A stretch of DNA of 64,000 nt from Flavobacterium azizsancarii (GCF_027980145.1 NZ_JAMZNK010000010.1:1-64000); one strand, 5' to 3'; numbered from the stretch's first letter, positions 17,042 to 25,605 are shown. Notes: generated from the letters alone by a model not told the origin. Numbers and translations: made by a program.

Positions 17042-17425
17042 ATGATAGAACGTATTATGAGAGAAAATGACATGTTAGAAAAAGAAGAGATTTTTTCTAA
17101 AGTATTACGAGCAGGAAGAAGAACTTATTTCTTTGATGTGAGAGCTACTAAAGCTGATGATTATTATATCACTATTACCGAAAGTAAAAAATTTACTGAA
17201 GAAGATGGTTCTTTTCATTTTAAAAAACACAAAATTTACTTGTATAAAGAAGATTTTAGTGCTTTTGCCGAAATACTAGAAGAAATGACTTCATATGTCT
17301 TGAACCACAAAGGCGAAGAAGTAATTTCTGAAAGACACCAAAAAGATTTTAAGAAAGAATACGGTTCCGATAAACCTGAAGGACAACGATCTAGTTTTAC
17401 TGATATTGATTTTGACGATATTTAG
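17042..17425 (+). CDS. DUF3276 family protein (bacterial PUR-alpha-like)
   Basis: A 127-aa protein of the Bacteroidota/spirochaete PUR family, which binds single-stranded nucleic acid and is related to eukaryotic Pur-alpha. The core is residues 13-85: EEIFSKVLRAGRRTYFFDVR, DYYITITESKKF and HKIYLYKEDFSAF. The C-terminal 35 residues are charged and probably disordered. The start could also be the Met at residue 6 or 11. Its small size and single-domain form are normal for the family. Confidence 0.88.
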   Translation: MIERIMRENDMLEKEEIFSKVLRAGRRTYFFDVRATKADDYYITITESKKFTEEDGSFHFKKHKIYLYKEDFSAFAEILEEMTSYVLNHKGEEVISERHQKDFKKEYGSDKPEGQRSSFTDIDFDDI

Positions 17426-17450
17426 TCCTAAATAACTTTTTAAAAAGTAC

Positions 17451-17484
17451 AAGTCCAATATGTCCTGCATTTTGGACTTTTTTT
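17451..17484 (+). terminator. Terminator after the DUF3276 gene
   Basis: An 8-bp stem (17451-17458 with 17472-17479) followed by a run of seven Ts, 25 bp after the stop. Confidence 0.75.
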
Positions 17485-17586
17485 ATATATTTAAATTCTA
17501 TAATTTTAGTCGAGAATCATTTTAGATTTCGGACTGAAGTTTTTATATTTTTCCAGATTAACTATACGAATTCAAATATCTCTTAA

Positions 17587-18411
17587 ATGAAAAAATTAAT
17601 TCTCTTATTTACTTTCCTCTTTATTGGAGTTTCATCTTTTGCCCAAAAAACAGAATACGAGACGAAATCAAATATTCAATACTACAACCCGGCAATTAAT
17701 AAAACTGATAGCTATATAAATGAAAGATGTGTTCTTGATATTTATTACCCTAAAAACACAAAAGGTTTTGCTACAATAGTTTGGTTTCACGGAGGAGGAT
17801 TGACCGGCGGGAGCAAAGAAATCCCTGAAGCTCTAAAAAACAAAGGGTTTGCGATTATTGGAGTCAATTACAGATTATCACCAAAGGTAAAAGCTGCAAA
17901 AGCTATCGAAGATGCAGCTGCTGCAGTTGCCTGGGCTTTTAACAACATTGCAAATTACGGCGGAGACACTTCTTCAATTTTTGTTTCAGGACATTCTGCA
18001 GGAGGATATTTAGGTTTAATGATTGGTCTGGATAAAAAATGGCTGCAAAAAGAAGAAATCGACGCTAATAAAATCGCAGGACTTATCCCATTTAGCGGTC
18101 AATGCATTACTCATTTCGAAATTAGAAAAGAAAACGGAATTCCTGATACAACACCAACTATTGATGCTTTCGCACCTCTTTTTTATGTTCGTGCTGATGC
18201 TCCGCCACTTTTATTAATTACCGGAGATCGCGAATTAGAGATGTTAGGACGATATGAAGAAAATGCCTACATGGCACGTATGATGAAATTAGTCGGTCAC
18301 AAACAAACCAAACTTTATGAACTTGACGGTTACGGACACGGAATGACTGAACCTGGATTTCCGCTGCTTGTAAAAGAGGTAAACAGAATCCTAAAAGAAA
18401 ATAAAAAATAA
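17587..18411 (+). CDS. Secreted alpha/beta hydrolase, carboxylesterase-like
   Basis: A 274-aa protein with a signal peptide (1-19, ending SSFAQ). It shows the oxyanion-hole motif HGGG at 68-71, the nucleophile elbow GHSAGG with Ser137, a later Asp in ITGDRELE and a His in GYGHGM, so the Ser-Asp-His triad is complete. This is the pattern of the hormone-sensitive-lipase/esterase group. The natural ester substrate is unknown. Another hydrolase gene starts 21 bp downstream and is likely co-transcribed. Confidence 0.87.
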   Translation: MKKLILLFTFLFIGVSSFAQKTEYETKSNIQYYNPAINKTDSYINERCVLDIYYPKNTKGFATIVWFHGGGLTGGSKEIPEALKNKGFAIIGVNYRLSPKVKAAKAIEDAAAAVAWAFNNIANYGGDTSSIFVSGHSAGGYLGLMIGLDKKWLQKEEIDANKIAGLIPFSGQCITHFEIRKENGIPDTTPTIDAFAPLFYVRADAPPLLLITGDRELEMLGRYEENAYMARMMKLVGHKQTKLYELDGYGHGMTEPGFPLLVKEVNRILKENKK

Positions 18412-18432
18412 TCTTTAAATAAATCCACGGCA

Positions 18433-18978
18433 ATGGAAACACAATTATTAATACTACCCGGGCTTGGAAATTCAGGCGAAAAACACTGGCAAACATTCTG
18501 GCATAAAAAGTTTAAAAACTCAATTCGTTTAGTTCAGGACAATTGGGACGAACCTGTTTGTAAAGAATGGCTCGAAAGATTAAATGAAGAAGTTGCAAAA
18601 CTCAATGAACCAACGATTTTGGTTGCGCATAGCTTAGCTGTTTCTTTAGTTTTGCATTGGGCGGGCTCAAATACCAACAAAAACATCATAGGCGCTTTAT
18701 TAGTAGCTCCTGCTGATGTTGATTCACCTCAACATACTCCTGAATCTGTTCGGAATTTTTCTCCAATGCCCGTTTATAAATTACCATTTCCTTCAATAGT
18801 TGTCGCAAGCGAAAATGATCCGTACGCTTCTTTTGAAAGAAAAGAATATTTTGCCAAAATGTGGGGAAGCGATTTCGCAAACGTAGGTCAGCAAGGACAC
18901 ATCAATTCTGACTCTGACTTAAAATACTGGGAAGCAGGTCAGTTGATTTTACAGCAGTTAATTGAGAAAATTTCTTAG
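18433..18978 (+). CDS. RBBP9/YdeN family serine hydrolase
   Basis: A 181-aa cytoplasmic hydrolase. The N-terminus LLILPGLGNSGEKHWQTFW and the elbow VAHSLA (Ser67) are characteristic of the RBBP9/YdeN family, followed by SENDPYAS with the acidic residue and GQQGHINSDS with the catalytic His. Family members are small serine hydrolases with aminopeptidase- or esterase-like activity; the real substrate is unknown. It has no signal peptide, unlike its upstream neighbour. Confidence 0.88.
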   Translation: METQLLILPGLGNSGEKHWQTFWHKKFKNSIRLVQDNWDEPVCKEWLERLNEEVAKLNEPTILVAHSLAVSLVLHWAGSNTNKNIIGALLVAPADVDSPQHTPESVRNFSPMPVYKLPFPSIVVASENDPYASFERKEYFAKMWGSDFANVGQQGHINSDSDLKYWEAGQLILQQLIEKIS

Positions 18979-18984
18979 TTTTCA

Positions 18985-19225
18985 GTTGCGGTCTTCAGTC
19001 TCAGTTTTCAGTCTGGAGGTTAATTAACCGCAAATTTCACAGAGATTTTACGCAAAGTTCACAAAGTTTCTTTTGAAGGTTTGTGAACTTTTGCCTGATT
19101 AAAGGTCACAAAGCTGGGCTTAAAAAATAATTCGTGTGAATTTGTGTAATTCGTGGCGAAAATTAACCGCAAAATCAAAATTATTTTAATTCTTTAATCC
19201 CGATAGCTATCGGGAGTGGCAAACT
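18985..19225. repeat. Mixed dispersed-repeat remnants
   Basis: The gap between two genes holds pieces of several repeat families found elsewhere in the window: TCAGTCTCAGTTTTCAGTC, a TTAACCGCAAA...ACGCAAAGTTCACAAAG stretch, half an element ending GTGTAATTCGTGGCG, and a CCCGATAGCTATCGGG palindrome near 19199-19214. No complete element is seen. Confidence 0.6.
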
Positions 19226-19243
19226 GAAAACTGTGACAGAAAA

Positions 19244-19579
19244 CTAACCAATCCTAAGTCCATTTTCAATCTTAAAATCAGGAGCCAATAAAATAACATC
19301 TCCCTCCTCGCCTACAGCACCAAGAACAAGACATTCGCTCATAAATTTTCCTATTTGCTTTCTGGGAAAGTTTACAACCGCCACAATTTGTCTGTTTACT
19401 AAGTCTTCTTTTTGATAACGTTTGGTAATTTGTGCCGATGATTTTCTAATGCCAATTTCAGCGCCAAAATCAATCGTTAGCTGATATGCCGGTTTTCTTG
19501 CTTCGGGAAAATCATTTACTTCTATAATGGTTCCGACACGCATATCGGTTCTCTCAAATTCATTCCAGGTTAAATCCAT
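19244..19579 (-). CDS. csaA: CsaA-type tRNA-binding protein
   Basis: A 111-aa homodimeric protein made of a single OB-fold tRNA-binding domain like that at the C-terminus of methionyl-tRNA synthetase. CsaA proteins have chaperone-like activity linked to protein export. Visible are FERTDMRVGTIIEV at 8-21, the KPAYQLTIDFG strand, the conserved SSAQIT, and VAVVNFPRKQIGKFMSECLVLG. Full length for the family. Confidence 0.92.
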   Translation of the reverse strand: MDLTWNEFERTDMRVGTIIEVNDFPEARKPAYQLTIDFGAEIGIRKSSAQITKRYQKEDLVNRQIVAVVNFPRKQIGKFMSECLVLGAVGEEGDVILLAPDFKIENGLRIG

Positions 19580-19713
19580 TTACGTTTTCATAATGTTGAA
19601 TTACAAACCTATTAATTTTGTAATTATTACAACTAATTCTATAACCGTTTTTTTTAGTTCTACTTCTAAATTTACGTATCACTGAGTAAAGTAACACTAA
19701 AAAAGATATAGAA

Positions 19714-20607
19714 ATGGAAAACACTATCCTAAATACCGACCAATCCCTGAGAGATTTTGAATTTGATATCCAGGAATTAAACACTGATAAATACATCGAA
19801 ACTGCAAAAAATGTAAAGCTTTATGTAAAGGATTACGGAAAAGGAAAACCTGTTATTTTGATTCACGGCTGGCCTCTTTCGAATGAAATGTGGGAATATC
19901 AGGTTGATTTTTTGGTACAGAACAACTATAGGGTAATTGTGTATGACCGCCGTGGTTTTGGTAAATCATCTCAACCTTATGACGGATATGATTATGATAC
20001 TTTGACTGATGACTTAAAAGAAATTATTGACCAGCTAAAATTAGAAAACGCAACTCTTGTAGGATTTTCAATGGGTGGTGGCGAGGTTGTTCGCTACTTT
20101 AGCCGTCATGGTGGAAAAGGAGTAACAAAAGCTGCCTTAATATCTTCTGTAGTTCCATTTTTACTACAGACAAGCGACAATCCTGACGGACATCCAAAGG
20201 AAAAAAGCGAAGCAACAGCAAATGCAATCAAAGAAGACAGAATAGGTTTTGTGGATAATTTTGGAAAAACTTTTTTCGGAATCAACATCATCAACAAACC
20301 TCTAAGCACTCCATTACTTGAATATTACAGAGCATTATGTTCATTTGCTTCTCCTCGTGCTACACTAAAATGTGCCGAATCATTTTCTTATACTGATTTT
20401 AGAGAAGAGTTAGATTTTATAAAAGTCCCAACGTTAATCATTCATGGAGACGATGATAAAATCGTTCCAATTGAACTAACCTCTGAAAAATCTGCAAAAG
20501 CCATTCGCGAAAACACTTATATCGTTTACGAAGGCGCTCCACACGGATTATTCTATACCAACAAAGATAAACTGAACACTGATTTATTGAATTTTTTGAA
20601 TTCATAA
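19714..20607 (+). CDS. Alpha/beta hydrolase, cofactor-free haloperoxidase/esterase type
   Basis: A 297-aa protein. Its first 30 residues precede the fold and carry no signal peptide. HGWPLSNEMW at 51-60, YDRRGFGKSSQP, GFSMGGGE with Ser119, HGDDDKIVP with the Asp, and GAPHGLF with the His make a full triad in the non-heme chloroperoxidase subgroup. The physiological reaction is probably ester or lactone hydrolysis. It stands alone and ends in a strong terminator. Confidence 0.9.
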   Translation: MENTILNTDQSLRDFEFDIQELNTDKYIETAKNVKLYVKDYGKGKPVILIHGWPLSNEMWEYQVDFLVQNNYRVIVYDRRGFGKSSQPYDGYDYDTLTDDLKEIIDQLKLENATLVGFSMGGGEVVRYFSRHGGKGVTKAALISSVVPFLLQTSDNPDGHPKEKSEATANAIKEDRIGFVDNFGKTFFGINIINKPLSTPLLEYYRALCSFASPRATLKCAESFSYTDFREELDFIKVPTLIIHGDDDKIVPIELTSEKSAKAIRENTYIVYEGAPHGLFYTNKDKLNTDLLNFLNS

Positions 20608-20622
20608 AATACTACTATATAA

Positions 20623-20672
20623 ATCCAAAGAAACTTATGAGCTTTGTTAAAGTTTCTTTGGATGTTTTTTTT
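20623..20672 (+). terminator. Terminator of the haloperoxidase-type hydrolase
   Basis: A perfect 14-bp stem (20623-20636 with 20650-20663) followed by a run of nine Ts. Confidence 0.88.
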
Positions 20673-20737
20673 TAATCCTGTAAACTTTCTTTTACAAGAA
20701 TATTAAAGCTATTTTTGAAGATCTTATCTCTATAAAA

Positions 20738-21292
20738 ATGGCACAAACCTCTTCAAATATAATTCCGCTTGGAACAATTGCACCAAAATTCAAATTAAAA
20801 GATGCGAATTCTAACAATGAATATTCGTTTGATGATTTGAAAGGATCAAAAGGTACATTAGTGGTTTTTATCTGTAATCATTGTCCGTTTGTACTTCATG
20901 TTATCAACGAAATCGTAATGATTGCAAATGATTATCGCGTTCAGGGAATTGGAGTTATTGCCATTTCGAGTAATGATATCGAAAAATATCCGCAAGATTC
21001 TCCTGAATTAATGACTGAATTTGCTTTTGAAAATAAAATCGATTTTCCGTATTTATTTGACGGGACCCAGGAAGTTGCCAAAGCCTACAATGCTGCATGT
21101 ACTCCTGATTTTTATTTATTCGACAATCAGGATCGTTTATTCTATCATGGTCAAATGGATGATTCAAGACCCGGAAACGGAATTTCGTTAAGCGGAAGTG
21201 ATCTTCGTAGTGCTATTGATGCGCTCATTTATAACCGAAGTTTAAAAGAACCACAAAAGCCAAGTATTGGCTGTAGTATTAAATGGAAATAA
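20738..21292 (+). CDS. Thioredoxin-fold redoxin (AhpC/TSA-like)
   Basis: A 184-aa soluble thioredoxin-like protein with no signal peptide. The active site is FICNHCPFV with Cys46 and Cys49, a CxxC instead of the single peroxidatic Cys of peroxiredoxins. The remaining fold elements are VIAISSNDIEKYPQDS, FPYLFDGTQEVAKAYNAACTPDFYLFD with the cis-Pro region, and GQMDDSRPGNG. This set is typical of the thioredoxin family proteins often annotated as redoxin in Bacteroidota. It probably reduces disulfides or peroxides; the partner is unknown. Confidence 0.85.
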   Translation: MAQTSSNIIPLGTIAPKFKLKDANSNNEYSFDDLKGSKGTLVVFICNHCPFVLHVINEIVMIANDYRVQGIGVIAISSNDIEKYPQDSPELMTEFAFENKIDFPYLFDGTQEVAKAYNAACTPDFYLFDNQDRLFYHGQMDDSRPGNGISLSGSDLRSAIDALIYNRSLKEPQKPSIGCSIKWK

Positions 21293-21322
21293 ACAAATTA
21301 GAAGTATTTCAAAAAGTTTACC

Positions 21323-21330
21323 TATCTTTG
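21323..21330 (+). promoter_or_regulatory. Promoter -7 box without a following gene
   Basis: TATCTTTG followed by CAG is a near-ideal Flavobacterium promoter, yet the next gene starts almost 400 bp later. It therefore points to the structured RNA that follows. Confidence 0.6.
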
Positions 21331-21332
21331 CA

Positions 21333-21500
21333 GATCAATTAATTATTCTCATTGTGAGCACTATAAACCTAATTACAGTTTTTATGTTGTTGTTTTCTCT
21401 TACGAGAAGACCAATTACTGCTGTATTTATTTCACATAGTAAGGCCTTTATTAATTAGGCCTCCGTCTATTCCAATTTCTTCTTTCAGGCGGAGGATTTA
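21333..21500 (+). ncRNA. Candidate structured small RNA, 6S-like rod
   Basis: Transcription from the TATCTTTG box would start near 21335. By eye the RNA folds as a long rod. Outer AATTAAT (21337-21343) pairs with ATTAATT (21450-21456), then come ACTAT with ATAGT, TACAG with CTGTA, TTG with CAA, and an apical 8-bp GTTTTCTC/GAGAAGAC hairpin with loop TTAC. Large internal loops separate these stems, reminiscent of 6S RNA. A second hairpin (CCTCCGTCT at 21460-21468 with AGGCGGAGG at 21487-21495) follows. No reading frame fits. Assignment to 6S is a guess. Confidence 0.45.
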
Positions 21501-21524
21501 TACCACGATTTAATCATTTATTTT

Positions 21525-21560
21525 ATTTGAAAGAGTAAATTCTCTCTCAAATGATTTTTT
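21525..21560 (+). terminator. Terminator behind the candidate RNA
   Basis: An 11-bp stem with one mismatch (21525-21535 with 21542-21552) followed by a T-run. It may end the small RNA or an extended redoxin transcript. Confidence 0.55.
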
Positions 21561-21710
21561 GGTTTTTTCAATCAAAAGTTTCCAAAACATACATTATTTT
21601 AAATTTCAACTGTACCTGTACAATTTGAAACAACAATTATGTATTTATAAGCCTGTAAAGAAATACACTAAAAAACACTTACGCATTAATAATAATATAA
21701 AAACATATTT

Positions 21711-22106
21711 ATGAAACCAACACCCACTTTCTGTAAAACAGATTATCATTTCTTAAGAGAATTGATATTAAAAAGTAAAAATTCAACAAATGCAAAAGAA
21801 GCCAATCAGCTTTCACAAGAGTTAGATCGCGCTGTAATTAGCAAAGAAAGCGAATTAGACAACTCGATTATAAGAATAAATTCATACGTCACTATCGAAG
21901 ATGTAAAAGCAAAAAAGCAAATGAAAATTAAAATCGTTTTACCTTCATTTGCTGATGTAAAACAAAGTAAAATTTCAATTCTTGCTCCTTTGAGTGTTGC
22001 TATAATTGGATTTAAGGAAAATGACGAGGTCGATTGGGAACTACCGGCTGGAATAAAGACTCTAAAAATAGTTGCGGTTAGTAATATAGCCGAAGACAAT
22101 TCTTAA
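21711..22106 (+). CDS. GreA/GreB-family elongation factor-like protein (Rnk-like)
   Basis: A 131-aa protein. The C-terminal half (55-125) has the GreA/GreB C-terminal FKBP-like fold: NSYVTIEDVKAKKQMKIKIVLP, SKISILAPLSVAIIGFKENDEVDWELPAGIKTLKIVAV. The N-terminal half is a short helical part, too short for the full secretion-channel coiled coil of GreA, as in Rnk proteins. It probably binds RNA polymerase, but cleavage stimulation cannot be inferred. It stands alone with its own terminator. Confidence 0.85.
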   Translation: MKPTPTFCKTDYHFLRELILKSKNSTNAKEANQLSQELDRAVISKESELDNSIIRINSYVTIEDVKAKKQMKIKIVLPSFADVKQSKISILAPLSVAIIGFKENDEVDWELPAGIKTLKIVAVSNIAEDNS

Positions 22107-22114
22107 CCTTTTTT

Positions 22115-22143
22115 AAACACCTCATTCGTGAAGGTGTTTTTTT
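22115..22143 (+). terminator. Terminator of the GreA-like gene
   Basis: An 8-bp stem AAACACCT/AGGTGTTT with a loop of nine bases and following Ts, 9 bp after the stop. Confidence 0.8.
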
Positions 22144-22162
22144 ATGCCCTATTTAAAAACAA

Positions 22163-22197
22163 AAAAACTATCCAATAATAGTTACTGAATAGTTTTT
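22163..22197 (-). terminator. Terminator of the cytochrome gene
   Basis: AAAAACTAT (22163-22171) pairs with ATAGTTTTT (22189-22197), with A/T runs on both sides. It lies 22 bp behind the minus-strand cytochrome gene. Confidence 0.55.
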
Positions 22198-22218
22198 ATA
22201 AATCTACAAAAGAACTTC

Positions 22219-22527
22219 TTACAATTGAGAAGTTATATAATTTGATATCGAAGCCATCTGGGTATCATCCAACTTCGCTTTTTTCTGCATCCTTGCTAAA
22301 ATTGGTTTCCACTCTTGCTCAGTAAATTTCTTTGCGTCATATAATTTATGACATCTTGCACAACTGTTCTCGTATAAGTTTTTACCTTCTTCCAATTCAG
22401 GTGTTAATACTACAGTTTTAGCAGTTTCGGTTACAGGTACTGTTGACGCAGTAGAAGCATTCTTTTGGGTTCCGCAAGAAACTAAAAGTAATACCGCAGC
22501 AGTTAGAATTAAGATTTTTGATTTCAT
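22219..22527 (-). CDS. Lipoprotein c-type cytochrome
   Basis: A 102-aa protein with a lipobox Cys at residue 18 (LLLVSCG) and one heme-binding motif CARCH at 56-60. A likely axial Met lies in RMQKKAK near 84. It should be a lipid-anchored monoheme cytochrome c carrying electrons in the periplasm. The linker at 20-40 is Thr/Val/Ala-rich. No oxidase or reductase genes are beside it, so the redox partner is unknown. Confidence 0.88.
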   Translation of the reverse strand: MKSKILILTAAVLLLVSCGTQKNASTASTVPVTETAKTVVLTPELEEGKNLYENSCARCHKLYDAKKFTEQEWKPILARMQKKAKLDDTQMASISNYITSQL

Positions 22528-22560
22528 TGTTTTGCTTTAATTTATAAGTAAATATAAAAA

Positions 22561-22588
22561 AATCCCATATGCCTTGACATACGGGATT
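22561..22588 (-). terminator. Terminator of the immunophilin gene
   Basis: AATCCCATATG (22561-22571) pairs with CATACGGGATT (22578-22588) with one mismatch. It is followed on the minus strand by a T-run, 36 bp behind the stop. Confidence 0.75.
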
Positions 22589-22624
22589 CTAATTTAAAAC
22601 AATACTAAATTGTCTCTATATTTC

Positions 22625-23557
22625 TTATTTTACTTCCATTAATTCAACATCGAAAATCAAAGTTGCATTTGGCGGAATAACTCCTCCAGCTCCGGCAGCC
22701 CCGTAAGCTAAGTCAGAAGGAATTACAAAACGAGCTTTGTCTCCTACTTGCAATAAAGCAACACCTTCATCCCATCCTTCGATAACCTGTCCCTGACCTA
22801 ATCTAAATTCGATTGGTTTTTTACGTGGATAAGATGAATCAAAGACTTTTCCGTTTTCTAAAGAACCTTCGTAATGAACTGCAACTGTTTTACCAGCTTC
22901 TGCTTGTTTACCTTCTCCTTTTTGAATCATTTTATAACGTAAACCACTTTCTGTTTTTTCAAAACCAGCAGCTAATTGTTCCATTTTTGCTTCAGACTCT
23001 GCTTTTAAAGCTGCATCTCTTTTTAGACGAGCACCTTTTAAACCAACAAAAGCTTCGATAGCATTAAATTTTTCTGCTTCTTCTCCAACTCTGATAATTT
23101 CTACATTTTCAAGAGCATCGCCTTGTGCAACAGCATCAACGATATCCTGTCCTTCGATTACATGACCAAAAACAGTATGTTTTCCGTCTAACCAAGAAGT
23201 TGGAACGTGAGTAATGTAAAATTGAGAACCGTTACTTGCAGGTCCTGAATTTGCCATTGCTAAAACTCCCGGACGATCGTGTTTTAAACTTGGGTGAAAT
23301 TCATCATCAAATTTATAACCAGGATCACCAGTTCCTGTTCCTTTTGGGCATCCACCCTGAATCATAAAATCAGGAATTACTCTATGAAATGTTAATCCGT
23401 CATAGAATTTTTGTCCTTGAGGTTTTACTTTATTTTCCATATTTCCTTCTGCAAGAGCTACAAAATTCCCTACGGTTCCTGGTGTTAAATCGTGAGTTAG
23501 TTTTACTAAAATCGAACCTTTGCTTGTATTGAATTTAGCGTATATTCCGTTTTCCAT
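22625..23557 (-). CDS. Cyclophilin-FKBP fusion peptidylprolyl isomerase
   Basis: A 310-aa cytoplasmic double immunophilin. The cyclophilin domain is residues 1-160 (FHRVIPDFMIQGGCPKGTGTG with the catalytic Arg, then MANSGPASNGSQFYIT and WLDGKHTVFGHV). A helical linker with charged residues spans about 165-200. The FKBP domain is 205-310 (VAVHYEGSLENGKVFDSSY, GQVIEGWDEGVALLQVG, IPPNATLIFDVELMEVK). Both active-site sets look intact. It has no signal peptide, so it should assist folding in the cytoplasm. Cyclophilin-first fusions (CFBP) have been described in Flavobacterium relatives. Confidence 0.95.
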   Translation of the reverse strand: MENGIYAKFNTSKGSILVKLTHDLTPGTVGNFVALAEGNMENKVKPQGQKFYDGLTFHRVIPDFMIQGGCPKGTGTGDPGYKFDDEFHPSLKHDRPGVLAMANSGPASNGSQFYITHVPTSWLDGKHTVFGHVIEGQDIVDAVAQGDALENVEIIRVGEEAEKFNAIEAFVGLKGARLKRDAALKAESEAKMEQLAAGFEKTESGLRYKMIQKGEGKQAEAGKTVAVHYEGSLENGKVFDSSYPRKKPIEFRLGQGQVIEGWDEGVALLQVGDKARFVIPSDLAYGAAGAGGVIPPNATLIFDVELMEVK

Positions 23558-23604
23558 TGTTATTATTTTTTATTTAAATGCAAATTTACAAAATTAATTT
23601 TATA

Positions 23605-23898
23605 TCATTTTGCGTGAAAAATACAAGTATCTTTAATTACTGAATTTTCGAGATTGATAACCGAAATTTTAGTCCCTTCATCAAAATCACATGTACGCTT
23701 CACTATTTTCCCGTAAGGTATATTCTTTAAAAATATCGTATCATTTCTAAGAACTGTATTTTGATTAAAGACTATGATATCACCCAATCCGCATGGAATC
23801 CCGCATTTCCAAACATATTCTTTTATTTCATTGTCAGAAAGTGTTTTTTGGCAACTTAAAATCAAAAACAAACTAGCAATTGCCGTTATTATTTTCAT
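23605..23898 (-). CDS. Small hypothetical lipoprotein
   Basis: A 97-aa protein with a signal peptide and lipobox (FLILSCQ, Cys16). The mature part is short and beta-rich and has four further Cys residues (WKCGIPCG, RTCDFD, KDTCIF), which may form two disulfides in the periplasm. I do not recognise the family. It starts 1 bp after the MFS gene stop in the same direction, so it is downstream of that gene and likely co-transcribed. Confidence 0.6.
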   Translation of the reverse strand: MKIITAIASLFLILSCQKTLSDNEIKEYVWKCGIPCGLGDIIVFNQNTVLRNDTIFLKNIPYGKIVKRTCDFDEGTKISVINLENSVIKDTCIFHAK

Positions 23899-23899
23899 C

Positions 23900-25072
23900 T
23901 TAAACTTTATTTTTAGACTTTACTTTATAAGTAAGTCCGTATACTAATAATGATAATACTGATAAAGCAACACACCCAATTGTTACAGCATGCCATCCGC
24001 CTAATTTCCACAAAAACAATCCGTAAGCTGATCCTGCTGCTGTTCCTAAAAAGCTAAATGACATAAATACGGTATTTAATCTGTTTCTGGCTTCGGGAAG
24101 CAACGAGTATACCCGGGTTTGATTAGAAATATGAACGCCCTGGATTCCTATATCAATAAATACGATTCCGATAGCAATTCCGATTACGCTTTCTACTGAA
24201 AAATAAAAAACCAGAAAGCTTATCAAAATCAACAAGCAACCGTAGCCCACAGCAACTCTAGATCCTCCTTTATCACCAAGTTTACCCACTAAAGGCGCTG
24301 CTAAAGCTCCTGATGCACCAACAATCCCGAATAAACCGATTGTTGCACTATTATAATGAAAAGGTTCTCCTGAAAGCAATAAAACCATTGTGGTCCAGAA
24401 AGCACCAAATTGAGCAAAACTAAATACATTTATGATTGTCGCTTCTCTTAAAATTGGTTGTGTTTTTATAAGTGTAAAAAGGGATTTAATTAATTCTCCA
24501 TAACTTCCCTTAAACTGAGGTTTATTAACCGGAAATTTATTCTGAATAACAAAAAAGATCAAAAGACAAATTCCTGAAGCGATATAAAACATTGATCTCC
24601 ATCCTAAATACTGACCAATGAACCCGCTTAAAGTTCTTGAAAGCAAAATACCAACAAGTAATCCGCTCATGATTGTTCCCACTACTTTACCCCGTTGTTC
24701 GGGCGCACATAATGAAGCGGCCAAAGGCAAAATAAGTTGTGGTACAATTGAAGTAATTCCGATTAATAAGGAGGCAATCTGTAAAAGAAAAAAGCTTTTA
24801 GCCGTAGCTGCCAGAATCAAGGCAATTACAGAAGCAAAAGTGGTCATTAAAATTTGTTTTTTTCTTTCAATTTTATCGCCTAAAGGAACCATAAAAAACA
24901 ACCCAATCGCATAACCTGCCTGAGTAAGATATGTTATTGTTCCAGCGCTGGCTTCGGGAATTTTAAATTCGTTGGCAATTAAAACAATTAGAGGTTGGCA
25001 GTAATACAGATTTGCAACTATAAGTCCAGTGCAAGCTGCCATAAATAAGACATTCGTTTTGGATAAATTCAT
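23900..25072 (-). CDS. MFS transporter
   Basis: A 390-aa inner-membrane protein with twelve predicted helices. The family motif between helices 2 and 3 is GDKIERKKQIL (residues 64-74). It is preceded by the helix carrying YAIGLFFMVPL, and the equivalent in the second half is GKLGDKGGSR. It resembles drug/arabinose-efflux type MFS proteins (YCQPLI near 24-29 is typical of one such group). The substrate cannot be told. It is the first gene of a two-gene unit with the small lipoprotein. Confidence 0.9.
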   Translation of the reverse strand: MNLSKTNVLFMAACTGLIVANLYYCQPLIVLIANEFKIPEASAGTITYLTQAGYAIGLFFMVPLGDKIERKKQILMTTFASVIALILAATAKSFFLLQIASLLIGITSIVPQLILPLAASLCAPEQRGKVVGTIMSGLLVGILLSRTLSGFIGQYLGWRSMFYIASGICLLIFFVIQNKFPVNKPQFKGSYGELIKSLFTLIKTQPILREATIINVFSFAQFGAFWTTMVLLLSGEPFHYNSATIGLFGIVGASGALAAPLVGKLGDKGGSRVAVGYGCLLILISFLVFYFSVESVIGIAIGIVFIDIGIQGVHISNQTRVYSLLPEARNRLNTVFMSFSFLGTAAGSAYGLFLWKLGGWHAVTIGCVALSVLSLLVYGLTYKVKSKNKV

Positions 25073-25257
25073 TTTGCAAAAATACCATCAATATTTAATC
25101 TAAACTTATAATTAAAGTTATTTTTTTTATAAAATCTGTGTAAATCTGCATCTTTGCAATAGAGAATCTGCACCATTAATTTTCTGGAAATTGACGCTGC
25201 TTAATCCCATTCGTTATCGCAAAAACACGGATACTTAATGATTTTCTTTATTTAATT

Positions 25258-25605
25258 CTATTTTAAAAAATCTTCTCTGGCAGGGCTAAAAACATCAGTC
25301 AAAAATCCGCTTTCTAAACAAACTACTCCATGAATTGCATGAGGCGGAATGTAGAAACTGTCTCCTTCTTTTAAGGTTTGAGTTACGCCATTTATAGTTA
25401 CATCAAATTTACCACTCGAAACATACGTTACTTGCGTATGATAATGTTCGTGCAAAACACCAATTCCGCCTTTTTCAAAATGAACGTTCACCAACATCAC
25501 TCTGTCGTCGTATGCCAGAATTTTGCGTTTGATTCCTTCACCAACCACTTCCCACTCTATTTCATCCCCTTTTATAAATTCTTTGCTTGTTCCGAAAGTT
25601 TGCAT
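25258..25605 (-). CDS. Cupin domain protein
   Basis: A 115-aa single-domain cupin. Motif 1 is GIGVLHEHYHTQVTYVSSGKFDV (His53, His55 and Glu-like positions around 50-62) and motif 2 is GDSFYIPPHAIHGVVC (81-96). Two His in motif 1 and one in motif 2 could bind a metal. Small cupins of this type often act as sugar- or pectin-related isomerase-like or regulatory proteins, but no function is assigned. Confidence 0.85.
   Translation of the reverse strand: MQTFGTSKEFIKGDEIEWEVVGEGIKRKILAYDDRVMLVNVHFEKGGIGVLHEHYHTQVTYVSSGKFDVTINGVTQTLKEGDSFYIPPHAIHGVVCLESGFLTDVFSPAREDFLK

Noticed and set aside
21267..21458. A 63-codon frame overlapping the redoxin gene end
   Set aside because: It runs over the redoxin stop in another frame and through the structured RNA region; not protein-like.
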